This document shows positions 45,650 through 54,212 of a DNA stretch of 64,000 nt, in pieces. Location: contig JAHBVT010000001.1 of the NCBI GenBank assembly GCA_019637355.1, positions 2,263,192 through 2,327,191 on the forward strand, in the 5' to 3' direction. Numbering within the stretch: the first letter of the stretch is position 1; each line of letters starts with the position of its first letter. The stretch is from Gemmatimonadaceae bacterium. GTDB lineage: Bacteria > Gemmatimonadota > Gemmatimonadetes > Gemmatimonadales > Gemmatimonadaceae. The translations under genes were made by a program, and so were the position numbers. The notes under the pieces are model-generated. The model was not told where the DNA came from, searched no databases, and saw nothing but the letters and a program-made list of their open reading frames with translations.

Positions 45650-46653
45650 TGGAGGATGGCCGTAAGGTACTGCTCGCACTCGCGGATGCCGTAGACCATC
45701 ACGTCCCAGCGGGCGTCCGGCAGTGCGACCGGTGCGCGCTCGGCAAGCAGCCAGCGCGAGACAAGGTCGGCGCGTGCGGTGATGTCCGCCGCGGCTTCGA
45801 GCGCAACCTCGACACGCACTAGGCCGAAGAACGGACCGCGCGCGCCGACGTCGCGTAGGCGGAGGTACCAGGTGGCCACCGCGGTGCGCCTCGGCGAACT
45901 CAGCGCCATCGCCGTCGTGCGCTGGCCCTCGCGCAGTCCGAGGACCACATCCACCGACTCTCCGACGGCATACAGCGTGCGGTGTGACTTCACCACGCCG
46001 ACTACCAGCGGGCTCTTCGCCACGGCCTCGGTGCCGGCGATGCCGCCGTCCACGAGCAAGGGCTCGCGGGCGTCCGCCGTCCACGCGAGGGCCAGGGCCT
46101 GCTCGCAGCGTTCGCGCTCGCGCTGCACCGCCGTCAGGGCTCGCGCGGCGAGGTCACCCGGATGGCGCGGCAACGCTGCGCCGGCCTCGAGAGCCTCAAG
46201 CGAATCCACCACCGCGACCTGAGCCCGCAGGGCCTGGACCAGCGCCGCATCCACGAGCGGCACGGGCAGGTACAGCGCGTGCGAGCGCAGGGCCTCGCCC
46301 CAGGTGACGAGCTTGCGGTCTCGGCGCTCACGCACCGCCGCCGCCACGGCACCGTGCACTAGAGGCACGCCGCGATGGTGCGCGCGGACCGTGGAGCGCT
46401 GGATTCCGTCTAGGAACCCGCCGATCGCGACCACCGGCGCGTCGGTGATGCTGCGCGCCTCGACCGCGCCGCCCTCGATGCTGGCGGCCGCCTCCACCCG
46501 AGGCGGTGCCTCGGCCTCGCGCTGCGCCTCCAGCGTCGGCCCGCCACCCTGGGCCGCGACACCTCCGTCACGAAGTGCGGACAGGATGGCGCGCGACGTT
46601 GCCGCCCCACCCGCCGGGACGTAGCTTCCGCCTATGCGCCGTTCCGCGATCAT
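45646..46653 (-). CDS. nurA: NurA-domain nuclease
   Basis: 335 residues from MIAERRIGGSYVPAGG. The RNase-H-like NurA fold is indicated by VVAIGGFLDGIQRSTVRA near 100 (first catalytic Asp in LDGIQR), the basic/acidic block RERRDRKLVTWGE, and EPLLVDGGIAGTEAVAKSPLVVGVVKSH near 205-230 with a second conserved Asp. The end DVMVYGIRECEQYLTAIL is helical. NurA is a 5'-3' exonuclease that works with HerA. Identification rests on these motifs and on the overlap with herA. Its 5' end overlaps the start of a divergent lipoprotein gene by 20 bases. Confidence 0.85.
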   Translation of the reverse strand: MIAERRIGGSYVPAGGAATSRAILSALRDGGVAAQGGGPTLEAQREAEAPPRVEAAASIEGGAVEARSITDAPVVAIGGFLDGIQRSTVRAHHRGVPLVHGAVAAAVRERRDRKLVTWGEALRSHALYLPVPLVDAALVQALRAQVAVVDSLEALEAGAALPRHPGDLAARALTAVQRERERCEQALALAWTADAREPLLVDGGIAGTEAVAKSPLVVGVVKSHRTLYAVGESVDVVLGLREGQRTTAMALSSPRRTAVATWYLRLRDVGARGPFFGLVRVEVALEAAADITARADLVSRWLLAERAPVALPDARWDVMVYGIRECEQYLTAILQ

Positions 46654-47575
46654 CGCGAGCATCCTACTCCTCCTCTCCGCCTGCGACAAGCAGGAGCAGC
46701 CGCCGCGGAGCACGGAGGTTCGTGAGCTCACCGACCTTTCGGGTTCTCCGACGCTCCTCTTCACGGTCTTCGGACCGGTAGAGACGCCCAAGCTCGCGCC
46801 ATTGGCCGTGGTCCGAAGCGGCGGTCTCGAACCGCTCGTGCTCGATGAAGCCGGCTGGCAGCAGCTGGATGCCCAGTATTTCGCCGCCGGGATGACCTAC
46901 CCCGTGTACCGCAACGGCGCCGAGGTGGGCAACATCCGCATCGTCCGCGGGATGTGGCCGGCCGACTCCGCCCCGCTGTACGAGGTGCCGGGCTGCGCCC
47001 GCGTCGTCCCGCACGCGCTGGGGTCGCTTGAATCCACGCGGCAGTTCGAGGAGACGGTCGAGCTGCTCGCCGCCACTTCGCCGCTGCCGCAGCCGACGGA
47101 TACGCGCCCGCTGCCGGCAAACCCCGAGGCGCAGGGCCTTACGCTGGCCTCTGCCGTCGCGGCAGCTGCCGGCGTCGGTCCGGAGGACCTCAGCAGCCTC
47201 GACTACCACGCGCGCTGGCTCCGCACCGGGGCCGGCTTCAGCAAACGCACCCTGCTCGCGTCGTATATCGACCCCAGCGCCGGCGACCTCGGGCCGGGTG
47301 CGGGCAACACCGCCGTGCTCGTGCTCCTCGCCGAAGACTCAGCGGGCACCTTCCAGACCAGCTACCAGCACGCGCGCAGCGGCGAGGCGCGGTCGGTCGA
47401 GTTCCGCCGACTGGTCAACTATGCCGACCTCAGCGGAGACGGCGTGGCCGAGCTGGTGATGGAAACCTGGCGCTACGCCGGTATTCCGGAACTCGTCGTG
47501 ATGCGGTACGGCAACGGCCGCTGGACGCAGTCCTTCGGCGTCAGCCAGGAGTGGTGCACGGACCGTCTGCGCTAG
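46634..47575 (+). CDS. Lipoprotein of unknown function
   Basis: 313 residues. MRRSAIIASILLLLSAC gives a signal peptide with lipobox LLSAC. The mature chain is mixed alpha/beta; VNYADLSGDGVAELVMETWRYAG near the C-terminus resembles an FG-GAP/VCBS-type calcium loop (DLSGDG.AEL), so metal-dependent folding is possible. No family was recognised. Its start lies inside the opposite-strand nurA start, so the two promoters must overlap. Confidence 0.7.
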   Translation: MRRSAIIASILLLLSACDKQEQPPRSTEVRELTDLSGSPTLLFTVFGPVETPKLAPLAVVRSGGLEPLVLDEAGWQQLDAQYFAAGMTYPVYRNGAEVGNIRIVRGMWPADSAPLYEVPGCARVVPHALGSLESTRQFEETVELLAATSPLPQPTDTRPLPANPEAQGLTLASAVAAAAGVGPEDLSSLDYHARWLRTGAGFSKRTLLASYIDPSAGDLGPGAGNTAVLVLLAEDSAGTFQTSYQHARSGEARSVEFRRLVNYADLSGDGVAELVMETWRYAGIPELVVMRYGNGRWTQSFGVSQEWCTDRLR

Positions 47576-47585
47576 GCGCCACGGT

Positions 47586-47864
47586 TCAATCGACGCCGAG
47601 GTCCCAGGCCTGCTCGAGATCGGCCTCGGAGTAGGCGCGAAACGCGGTCAGCGTGGTCGTGCGCACCAGCCCCGGGACCGTCGGGAACCGCTCGGTCACG
47701 ATTTCGGCGATCTGCTCATACTCCGCGACCTTCACGATCGCGATCAGATCCCACTCGCCGCTCACCGAGTACACATCGGTGACGCCGTCGATGCCCGCGA
47801 GCGCCGCGGCCGTCTTCGGGATGCTCTTCGGCTCTGCCTGGATGAGGACGATGGTTGTGATCAT
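47586..47864 (-). CDS. Stand-alone Lrp/AsnC ligand-binding (RAM) domain protein
   Basis: 92 residues. The whole chain, ITTIVLIQAEPKSIPKTAAALAGIDGVTDVYSVSGEWDLIAIVKVAEYEQIAEIVTERFPTVPGLVRTTTLTAF, is the RAM (Regulation of Amino-acid Metabolism) effector-binding fold without a DNA-binding HTH. Such orphan RAM proteins form ring oligomers and bind amino acids, and may tune full-length Lrp regulators. The start overlaps the end of the 47861 gene (ATGA). Confidence 0.9.
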   Translation of the reverse strand: MITTIVLIQAEPKSIPKTAAALAGIDGVTDVYSVSGEWDLIAIVKVAEYEQIAEIVTERFPTVPGLVRTTTLTAFRAYSEADLEQAWDLGVD

Positions 47865-48361
47865 TGGGCGGGGAACGGCGGGACGTTGAGGAACCAGAGC
47901 CCGGCGATGCGATGCTTGGCATCCACCTCGAGCAGGAGGTCTCGGGCGACGCGCACGGCGCGCGAAGCGCGCGTCGGCCCGATACGGAAGTGTATCGTCT
48001 GTTCGGGGGCATCGGCCACTGCGCGGATGGCCGTGTCCACCTCCACGGCGGCCAGCGCGTCGAGGCCGTCCGAGGGCACGCGCACCCGCGCCGAGCCTTC
48101 AGGTTCGGGCGGCGACAGGGTCGCCACGCTCTTCACATCCGGCCAGACCGCCACCTCGATGGCGGCCAGCCGGCCATCGGTCAGCTCCAGCGTGAGCCAG
48201 GCGCCATCGGCTCCCTCGATATCCAGCGAGCCACTGACGCCTTCGGCCACACCGCTGGGGCGCAACAGCGCGCAGAGGATGTCAGTATCGGCGTCCCAGC
48301 GGTAGTCCACCGGAGGGAGCTCCGCGTCCGTGAGCCGTTCCAGCCGCACTTCGAGCGCCAT
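47861..48361 (-). CDS. Uncharacterised protein with DUF2283-like repeat
   Basis: 166 residues. VDYRWDADTDILCALLR ... GSLDIEGADGAWLTLELTDGRLAAIEVAVWPDVKSV resembles a DUF2283-type beta motif (Y-D-x-D-x-L-Y ... D-x-x-G-x-I-x-G-I-E). A second block near 100-150 ends HRIAGLWFLNVPPFPA. Small and soluble. Function unknown, but tight coupling to the RAM protein (ATGA) suggests they act together. Confidence 0.65.
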   Translation of the reverse strand: MALEVRLERLTDAELPPVDYRWDADTDILCALLRPSGVAEGVSGSLDIEGADGAWLTLELTDGRLAAIEVAVWPDVKSVATLSPPEPEGSARVRVPSDGLDALAAVEVDTAIRAVADAPEQTIHFRIGPTRASRAVRVARDLLLEVDAKHRIAGLWFLNVPPFPAQ

Positions 48362-48418
48362 CGTCGTCTCCCGTTCAGGTCGGGAGCAGCGTAACGGGGC
48401 TCGCGCGGCGTCCGGTCA

Positions 48419-49624
48419 TCACGCCATCGCGTCCGCGGTCGCGGCGATGCGGCGGCAGGCTTCGACCACCTGCGCCTCGTCGGCGGCGTACGAGATCCGC
48501 ACCCAATCGGGAGTGCGGAACGCCGAGCCCGGGACGATGGCAACGCCGGCCTCCTCGAGGAGCCGCTGGCAGAACGCCGCGCCCGCGTCAGGCACGGCAC
48601 CGGCGCCGGGCACCTTCACATAGAAGTAGAACGCCCCCTCCGGCGCGAGCACCGTCAGGGCCCGCGAGGCCTTGAGGATCGGCAGCGCCGCATCGCGGCG
48701 CTTCCGGAACTCGGCCACCATCGCGCGCACCGTCGCGTCCACCGGTTCGCCCAGCGTGAGCGCCGCCAGCGCGGCGTACTGGGCCACCGTGGCCGTGTTG
48801 GAGGTCGTGTGCGACTGCAGCGCCGTCATCGCCTTGGCGACGGCCGCGGGCGAGATCGTCCAACCTACGCGCCACCCGGTCATCGCCCAGGCCTTGGCTA
48901 CGCCGTTGACGACGATGAGGTTGTCGCGGCGCGCGGCGACGTCGAGCGCACCCGGTGCCGGACCGTCGTAGCTGATGTGCTGGTAAATCTCGTCGCTGAT
49001 CACCCACCATCCGCGTGACGACGCGAGTTCGAGGATGGCCCGCAGCTCGTCGCGCGCGTAGACGGCACCCGTCGGATTCGACGGCGAGTTGAGCATCAGC
49101 CCTCGCGTGCGCGGCGTCGCGTGCCGCTCGAGGCGCTCGACATCCACTTTGTAGCCGCGCGCCGGGTCGCCGTGCACTTCCACGGCGGTGGCGCGCGCCA
49201 AGCCGACCATCTCGTAGTAGCTCGTCCAGCTCGGCGTTGGGACCAGCACCTCGTCGCCGGGGCCGAAGAGCGTCACGCAAGCGTTGTACAGCGACTGCTT
49301 TGAGCCGCAGGACACGACAACGTCACTGGCGGCGATGGGGTCCGGACCGGTGTAGCGCGCGTTGCCGGCGGCGGCGATCGCCTGCCGCAGCGAAAGGATG
49401 CCTTCCACCGCCGTGTAGCGCGTCGCGCCCTCGTCCAGCGCCCGTTTCGCGGCTTCTATCACCGGACCAGGCGTGCCGAAGTCGGGCTCCCCCGCCCCGA
49501 GATCGATGACTTCGCGACCTTGCGCCTTCAGCGCCTTGGCCCGTTGCGAGACAGCGATGGTAGCCGACTCGCGCAACTCCGCGATATTGGCCGACGGCGT
49601 GAATGAAAGCGGAGTATATTCCAT
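48419..49624 (-). CDS. PLP-dependent aspartate-type aminotransferase (class I)
   Basis: 401 residues from MEYTPLSFTPSANIAELRESATIAVSQRAKALKAQGREVIDLGAGEPDFGTP. Fold-type I motifs include LNSPSNPTGAVYARDEL near 185, VISDEIYQHISYDG near 210 and the Schiff-base Lys in NGVAKAWAMTGWRVGW near 240; the Arg that binds the substrate carboxylate is in WVRISYAADE. This AspC/PatA-type group transfers amino groups between aspartate or other amino acids and 2-oxoglutarate. A longer frame upstream overlaps the divergent gene and is not used. Confidence 0.93.
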   Translation of the reverse strand: MEYTPLSFTPSANIAELRESATIAVSQRAKALKAQGREVIDLGAGEPDFGTPGPVIEAAKRALDEGATRYTAVEGILSLRQAIAAAGNARYTGPDPIAASDVVVSCGSKQSLYNACVTLFGPGDEVLVPTPSWTSYYEMVGLARATAVEVHGDPARGYKVDVERLERHATPRTRGLMLNSPSNPTGAVYARDELRAILELASSRGWWVISDEIYQHISYDGPAPGALDVAARRDNLIVVNGVAKAWAMTGWRVGWTISPAAVAKAMTALQSHTTSNTATVAQYAALAALTLGEPVDATVRAMVAEFRKRRDAALPILKASRALTVLAPEGAFYFYVKVPGAGAVPDAGAAFCQRLLEEAGVAIVPGSAFRTPDWVRISYAADEAQVVEACRRIAATADAMA

Positions 49625-49681
49625 ACTTCGCGAACGATATCCCCGCGCCGCAACTGGCGCCATTGACAATCGAGGACTGCA

Positions 49682-51100
49682 GTGACCGCACCATCCCGCG
49701 AGACGGCTGGGTCCGTCCGCTCTGCCCACGTGGCGTATTTCCTTCCCCCGGATTGGGGGCGCATCGCCCGTCATATCGCGCCCGCGCTCGAACGCGCCGG
49801 CGGCGAATCCCCTGCGGTCCGACTGCTCGTCCTCGTTCCGGACGCCGGTGCCGCCGTGGCCCTGAGCCGCGCGATGAGCGCCCTCGCCTCCGGACAGCGC
49901 ATCGTTGCCGCCACGTCCCCGGCGCGCCTGCAGCGCCTGCTCGGCGCCGCCGCGGCCGATTGCGTCGTCGGTGCGCCGGAGACCATCGCCGCCGGCCTCG
50001 GCGCCGCCGCCCTCAAGCTCGACACCGTCACCAGCGTCGTCTTCGCCGCTGCCGACGAGATGGACGCCGAGTCCGACGCGCTCGCGGCCGTGATGTCCGA
50101 GGTCCCGAAGGCCGCCACGCGTCTGCTCACCGCGCTCGCCCCCACCGAGGGCGTCGACGCACTCATCACGCGCTATCTCGCGCGCGCCCGCCGCGTGCAG
50201 GAAGACGTCGTGCCCGCCGAGGGCACACCGACGGCGCCCACGGTTCGCTTTCTCACCGTCAGCGGCGATCCCCTCGACGTCCTCCCAGGCCTGCTCGACG
50301 AGCTCGACGCGCCGTCCGCCACGATCCTCGCGGGCAGCGACGAAGCCGCCGCCTCCGCGCGGCAGTTGCTCGCCGCCGTGGGCTACCCCGAGGGCACGCT
50401 CGCTGACGTCACGCGCGAAGTCGTGAAGCCCAACACCGCGCTGGTCATCACGCTCGGCATCCCTACCGCCACCGCCTGGACCGCCGCCGTCGCGGCGCAG
50501 CCGGCCCAGATCGTGGCGCTCTGCGCGCCGCGGGACTTGGATGCGCTGCGCCTGCTGGCCGGCGAGGCCACACCGCGTCCCTTGGCCGACCGGGCGAGCA
50601 TCTCACGCGCCCGTGCCGCGGAGTCGCGCCGCCGCGCCGAGCTGCGCGCCGAGCTGGCCGAGGGCGTGCCGGCCCGCGAGGTGCTCGCGCTCGAGCCTTT
50701 GCTCCGCGAGCACGACGGGCTCGAGATTGCCGCCGCCGCACTGCGGCTCCTTGAGCGCACCCGCGATGCGCAGGCCGAGCTCGTGCTCGCGGCAGAGCAG
50801 CGCGTACGCTCGCAGATGCGCGAGGCACAGAAGGAGAAGGACCTCGCCGAGCGCAGCGAGCGTCCGGATCGCTTCGAGCGCGGTGATCGCGGTGATCGCG
50901 GTGATCGCGGTGATCGCCCGACCAAGCCACGCATCAGCTCGTTCTCCAAGGACCGCGACAAGCCGCGGACCGGCGGGTTCAAGCGCGATGACAAGCCCCG
51001 CAGCGGCGGCTTCAAGCGGGACGAGCGCCCGCGCAGCGGTGGCTTCAAGCGTGACGACAAGCCGCGCGGTGGCGGCCGTCCGCCGCGAGGCGATCGGTGA
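49682..51100 (+). CDS. Degenerate DEAD-box-helicase-like protein with repetitive basic C-terminal tail
   Basis: 472 residues. The first half follows the RecA-like fold of DEAD-box helicases: [19 protein letters not shown] (motif Ia-like), [14 protein letters not shown] (Ib-like), [25 protein letters not shown] (at the motif II DEAD position) and [13 protein letters not shown] (at the motif III SAT position). Walker A is absent and DEAD has become AADE, so ATP hydrolysis is unlikely. The C-terminus is Arg/Asp/Gly-rich: tandem RGD units (about 400-412), then repeats of [11 protein letters not shown] (about 428-470), as in RGG-type RNA-binding tails. It is probably an RNA-binding non-enzymatic relative. 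tdk overlaps its end (GTGA). Confidence 0.7.
   Translation: MTAPSRETAGSVRSAHVAYFLPPDWGRIARHIAPALERAGGESPAVRLLVLVPDAGAAVALSRAMSALASGQRIVAATSPARLQRLLGAAAADCVVGAPETIAAGLGAAALKLDTVTSVVFAAADEMDAESDALAAVMSEVPKAATRLLTALAPTEGVDALITRYLARARRVQEDVVPAEGTPTAPTVRFLTVSGDPLDVLPGLLDELDAPSATILAGSDEAAASARQLLAAVGYPEGTLADVTREVVKPNTALVITLGIPTATAWTAAVAAQPAQIVALCAPRDLDALRLLAGEATPRPLADRASISRARAAESRRRAELRAELAEGVPAREVLALEPLLREHDGLEIAAAALRLLERTRDAQAELVLAAEQRVRSQMREAQKEKDLAERSERPDRFERGDRGDRGDRGDRPTKPRISSFSKDRDKPRTGGFKRDDKPRSGGFKRDERPRSGGFKRDDKPRGGGRPPRGDR
50878..51095 (+). repeat. In-gene tandem repeats encoding RGD and [11 protein letters not shown] units
   Basis: CGCGGTGAT units repeat four times (about 50880-50917), encoding RGD. 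Then a unit of about 36 bases encoding (K/R)PRSGGFKRD(D/E) repeats about four times (about 50960-51075). Unit number may vary among strains. Confidence 0.75.
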
Positions 51101-51723
51101 GCGGGGCTCTCCAGCTCACCGGCGGCTGGGTCGAGGTCATCGCCGGCGTGATGTTCAGCGGCAAGAGCGAGGAGTTGATGCGTCGCGTACGCCGTTCGAT
51201 CATCGCCAAGAAGCGCGTCCAGGTGTTTAAGTCGCACCTGGACGACCGCTACGCCGGCGGCGTCTTCGCCGTCGGCTCGCACGACGGTCGCACGCTCGAG
51301 GCCATTCCCGTGGATTCGTCGCAGCAGATCGCGCTGCGGCTGGATCCGCTGGCGCAGGTCGTGGCCATCGACGAGGTGCAGTTCCTCGACCAGGGCATCG
51401 TGCGGCTCGCCTGCGACCTCGCGCTGCGCGGACGCCGCGTCATCCTCGCCGGCACCGACACCGACTTCCGCGGCGAACCCTTCGGCCCGATGGCGCCGCT
51501 GATGTGCGTCGCCGAGGTGGTGGACAAGCTGCACGCCATCTGCGTGCTCTGCGGCGCGCCGGCCAGCCGCAACCAGCGCCTCATCGGCGGCAAGCCGGCG
51601 CCCTACGACTCCCCGGTGGTGATGGTGGGCGCGGCGGAGTCCTACGAGGCGCGCTGCAGGGCCTGCCACGCGATCGAGCGTGGGGATGAGTCGCAGCTGA
51701 GGCTAGAGACTGAAGACGGATGA
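51097..51723 (+). CDS. tdk: Thymidine kinase
   Basis: 208 residues, GTG start overlapping the upstream stop (GTGA). Walker A is [20 protein letters not shown] at about 11-30. [13 protein letters not shown] near 90 is the Walker B/lid region; [20 protein letters not shown] binds nucleoside; a zinc site is formed by CVLCGAPAS and CRACH. It phosphorylates thymidine for salvage. The last codons lie inside the left arm of a GACGGATGACGG hairpin repeat, so the repeat sits at the gene end and may terminate transcription. Confidence 0.95.
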   Translation: MSGALQLTGGWVEVIAGVMFSGKSEELMRRVRRSIIAKKRVQVFKSHLDDRYAGGVFAVGSHDGRTLEAIPVDSSQQIALRLDPLAQVVAIDEVQFLDQGIVRLACDLALRGRRVILAGTDTDFRGEPFGPMAPLMCVAEVVDKLHAICVLCGAPASRNQRLIGGKPAPYDSPVVMVGAAESYEARCRACHAIERGDESQLRLETEDG

Positions 51724-51770
51724 CGGAGGACGGATGCTCGCTTCCGTCCTCCGTCCTCCGTCATCCGTCC
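51709..51770. repeat. GACGGA/TCCGTC inverted repeat, overlapping tdk and HEAT-gene ends
   Basis: The left arm contains GACTGAAGACGG then GATGACGGAGGACGG and overlaps the tdk stop. The right arm TTCCGTCCTCCGTCC and following TCATCCGTCC ends at the stop of the minus-strand gene. The loop is about 7 bases. It has the same core as the elements at 1859 and 52566. Confidence 0.8.
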
Positions 51771-52549
51771 TAGGGCGCCAGCACCTCTTCGAAGTACGCC
51801 AACGCCCGCGGATCACGCTTCTGACCCAGCCAGAACACCGCCGTGCGGCGGATCTGCGGGTCACGATGCGAGCGGGCCAGGCGAATCAGCGCGGGCACGC
51901 TCTCATCGTTGGGCCGCTGTGAGAGTGCGAAGACGGCGCTCTCACGCACCTGTCGCTCAGGATCGTCGAGCAGCTCCTGGAGGCCCTCCGTGACCCGTGC
52001 GCCCGCGCTCTGCGAGAGCCAGAACGTCGCGCCGGTGCGGACGTCGCGCGGACGGCCCTCGTCCTTTGCGATGGCGAGGATCTCGCGGTCGGGCGACGGC
52101 CCCTCGGCGAGCATCGCCGGCAGGATGGCGTCCTTCGCCACGCGCCCCTCCGCCGTCGCCGCCAATTGCATCAGGTACGCGACGGCCTGCTCCGCCGGCA
52201 CTTCGCCAAGGTCAGCGTCGGGCCTGCCGCGCCACGAGCCACCCACGTAACTGCGCAGCGCCATCACGCGGCGGTTCTCGACGTCCAGCGCCACGCGCAC
52301 CGGGCCGGACTCGCACTCGTCCTCCCACTCGGCGCGGCGCCCTCGGGCGTCGATCGAGCCGGAATTGTGCACCGTGGAGCGGCCCTCGGTACCGCGCACG
52401 CGGATGCTGCCGCGCCCATTGCCACACACGCCCGGGTCCGACGCAAAGTGCATCCGCACCGTCCCACTCCCCACCGCCGCGACGCGCGAGGCAATGTCCT
52501 GCGCCGACAGCGACGAGCCGACCAGAAGTAGCAGAATCACCTGACGCAT
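51770..52549 (-). CDS. Exported HEAT-repeat protein
   Basis: 259 residues starting MRQVILLLLVGSSLSAQD (signal peptide cut near residue 16). The N-terminal half is a beta-rich domain (SGTVRMHFASDPGVCGNGRGSIRVRG ... DECESGPVRVALDVENRRVMALRSYVGG). The C-terminal half has about three HEAT units with ATFWLSQSAG, AVFALSQRPNDESVPALIRLAR and AVFWLGQKRDPRALAYFEEVL. It is the paralogue-like partner of the 52637 protein, which lies upstream in the same direction with a hairpin repeat between. HEAT arrays are protein-binding scaffolds; the periplasmic target is not known. Confidence 0.75.
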   Translation of the reverse strand: MRQVILLLLVGSSLSAQDIASRVAAVGSGTVRMHFASDPGVCGNGRGSIRVRGTEGRSTVHNSGSIDARGRRAEWEDECESGPVRVALDVENRRVMALRSYVGGSWRGRPDADLGEVPAEQAVAYLMQLAATAEGRVAKDAILPAMLAEGPSPDREILAIAKDEGRPRDVRTGATFWLSQSAGARVTEGLQELLDDPERQVRESAVFALSQRPNDESVPALIRLARSHRDPQIRRTAVFWLGQKRDPRALAYFEEVLAP

Positions 52550-52565
52550 CGAATTCTCCGTTGGG

Positions 52566-52631
52566 GACTGAAGACGGAGGACGGGAGCCTGCGCTCGGAC
52601 GCTTCCACCTTCCGTCATCCGTCATCCGTCT
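52566..52631. repeat. GACTGAAGACGG/CCGTCATCC repeat, third copy
   Basis: The left arm GACTGAAGACGGAGGACGG (from 52566) and right arm CTTCCGTCATCCGTCATCC (to 52631) are separated by about 25 bases. It lies in the gap between the two same-direction HEAT genes, unlike copies 1 and 2, which separate convergent genes. Confidence 0.75.
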
Positions 52632-52636
52632 CAATC

Positions 52637-54205
52637 TCAGTACGGCTTGTTGATGATCTCGTCCAGCGCCTGCACCGCGCGCGGGTCGCGGCTCTGCCCC
52701 AGCCAGAACACCGCCTGGCGGCGCAACTCGCGGTCCTCCTCGCGGCTGGCGATCTGCAGCAGCTTGTCCACCGCCGCGCGATCGTTGCGGCGCTGCGAGA
52801 GCGCGAAGATCACCTGGCCACGCAACTCGGTATCGTCCCGGCTGTTGTCGTAGATCTCGCTGAGATCGGCGACGGTCGCGCCACCCGACTGGCTGGCCCA
52901 GAACAGCGCCGACTTCCGCAGGGTGGCCGAGAGCTGCCGGTCCTTGGCGCGACCGAGCAGCCACGCGGCGTTCTCGGGCGAGCGGCGCTGCGCCACGCTG
53001 AAGAGCACCTTGTCGCGCAGCTCGTCGTTGTCGAGACTCGGGAAGAGCTCGCGCAGGAACTGGCTGTTGTCGCCGCCGCCGTTCTGGCCGAGCCAGAAAA
53101 TGGCCTCGCCACGCAGCTCATTGGAGGCCTCGCGACGCCGCACGAAGTCCCGGAGGATGGTGGCGGCGCGCGACGAGCGCGTCTGCGACAGCGAGAAGAT
53201 CGCGCGCTTCTGCATCTCCGCGTCCGGCGTGTCGCGGAGCAGGATCTGCTCGAGGACCTCGACCGCCCGCGGCGAGTTCGTCTGCGAGAGCCAGAACACC
53301 GCCTCCGAGCGCGTCGTGCGGTCCGGGTCGTTGCGCGCCACGTTCACCAGGATCTCGGCAGCCTCGTCGCCGCGGCGCTGCGAGACGATGAACACCGCCT
53401 TGCGGCGCAGGACCTCCGAGCAGCGGTCACGGCGCTCGAGCACGCGCCGCAACACCGGCATCGCCTGGTCGGAGTTCATCTGCATCAGGGCGTTGAGCGC
53501 CTCGATGCGTTCATCGTCGACCACGCCTTCGCAGCCCGGCGGGATCTCGTCGCGCCCGCCGCGCCGTGCCTGTGCGCCGCTCCGCAGGCCCGTCGCCATC
53601 TCGGCGCGAGCCTGCGCCATCTCCGCCCGAGCCGCCGCCATCTCACGCGCCACCTCGGCTTGGATCTCCGGCTGCGCGCGCCGGAGTTCCTCGGCGACCA
53701 CCGGCATCACTTCCGCCATCGCGTGCGCGGCAATCCCCGCCGCCGAGGCCGCGATCTCGGCGATGGCTGCCGCGGAGGCGGCATCACCGCTGCGCGCCAA
53801 CCGACCCTGCAGACGCCGCAGCAGGGCGCTGGACTCGCCAGAGACGTACGTCGCGCTCTGCTCGTGCTTCTCGTGCTGCAGTTCCAGTACCTCGACCGCG
53901 CGGCGGATCTCCGTGTTGCCGCCAGAACGCTGCAACGCGAAGGCCTGCCAATAGAGCGCGTCACCGGCGTACGCGGAGTTCGGATACCGCTCCACCAGGC
54001 GCTCGAAGCTGCGCGCGGCGTCGCGCCAGCGTTCGTCGGCGATGGCGATGCGGCCTTGGCGCCAGAGTGAGTCGGCCGTGTCGGCCGGCGCCCAGCTGGC
54101 CGCCGGGATGTGCCGCGACGTGGCGAGCGGGTCGGGGCGCGAAATGGCGTCGGTGGCCGTCCCGATGCCGAGTGCCGCGAGGAGCGAGAGAGTCAGGAGC
54201 TTCAT
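52637..54205 (-). CDS. Exported TPR/HEAT-repeat scaffold protein
   Basis: 522 residues from MKLLTLSLLAALGIGTATDA (signal peptide). Residues about 40-100 hold TPR/YbgF-like helices (WRQGRIAIADERWRDAARSFERLVERYPNSAYAGDALYWQAFALQRSG). A long alpha-helical Ala/Glu-rich segment follows (RRAQPEIQAEVAREMAAARAEMAQAR, about 180-220). The last 270 residues are about eight HEAT units of 36-37 residues, each with a core like AVFWLSQ, AIFSLSQ, AIFWLGQ, VLFSVAQ, ALFWASQ, VIFALSQ or AVFWLGQ. It is immediately downstream of the ECF sigma/anti-sigma-like pair. Confidence 0.8.
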   Translation of the reverse strand: MKLLTLSLLAALGIGTATDAISRPDPLATSRHIPAASWAPADTADSLWRQGRIAIADERWRDAARSFERLVERYPNSAYAGDALYWQAFALQRSGGNTEIRRAVEVLELQHEKHEQSATYVSGESSALLRRLQGRLARSGDAASAAAIAEIAASAAGIAAHAMAEVMPVVAEELRRAQPEIQAEVAREMAAARAEMAQARAEMATGLRSGAQARRGGRDEIPPGCEGVVDDERIEALNALMQMNSDQAMPVLRRVLERRDRCSEVLRRKAVFIVSQRRGDEAAEILVNVARNDPDRTTRSEAVFWLSQTNSPRAVEVLEQILLRDTPDAEMQKRAIFSLSQTRSSRAATILRDFVRRREASNELRGEAIFWLGQNGGGDNSQFLRELFPSLDNDELRDKVLFSVAQRRSPENAAWLLGRAKDRQLSATLRKSALFWASQSGGATVADLSEIYDNSRDDTELRGQVIFALSQRRNDRAAVDKLLQIASREEDRELRRQAVFWLGQSRDPRAVQALDEIINKPY

Positions 54206-54212
54206 AGGAACC

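Noticed and set aside
47861-48361. Considered an immunity or antitoxin partner of the RAM-domain protein
   Set aside because: The RAM protein is an amino-acid-binding domain without toxin features, so no toxin-antitoxin call is justified.
50880-50917. CGCGGTGAT tandem repeat looked like an intergenic microsatellite
   Set aside because: It lies in frame inside the DEAD-like gene and encodes RGD units of its tail.
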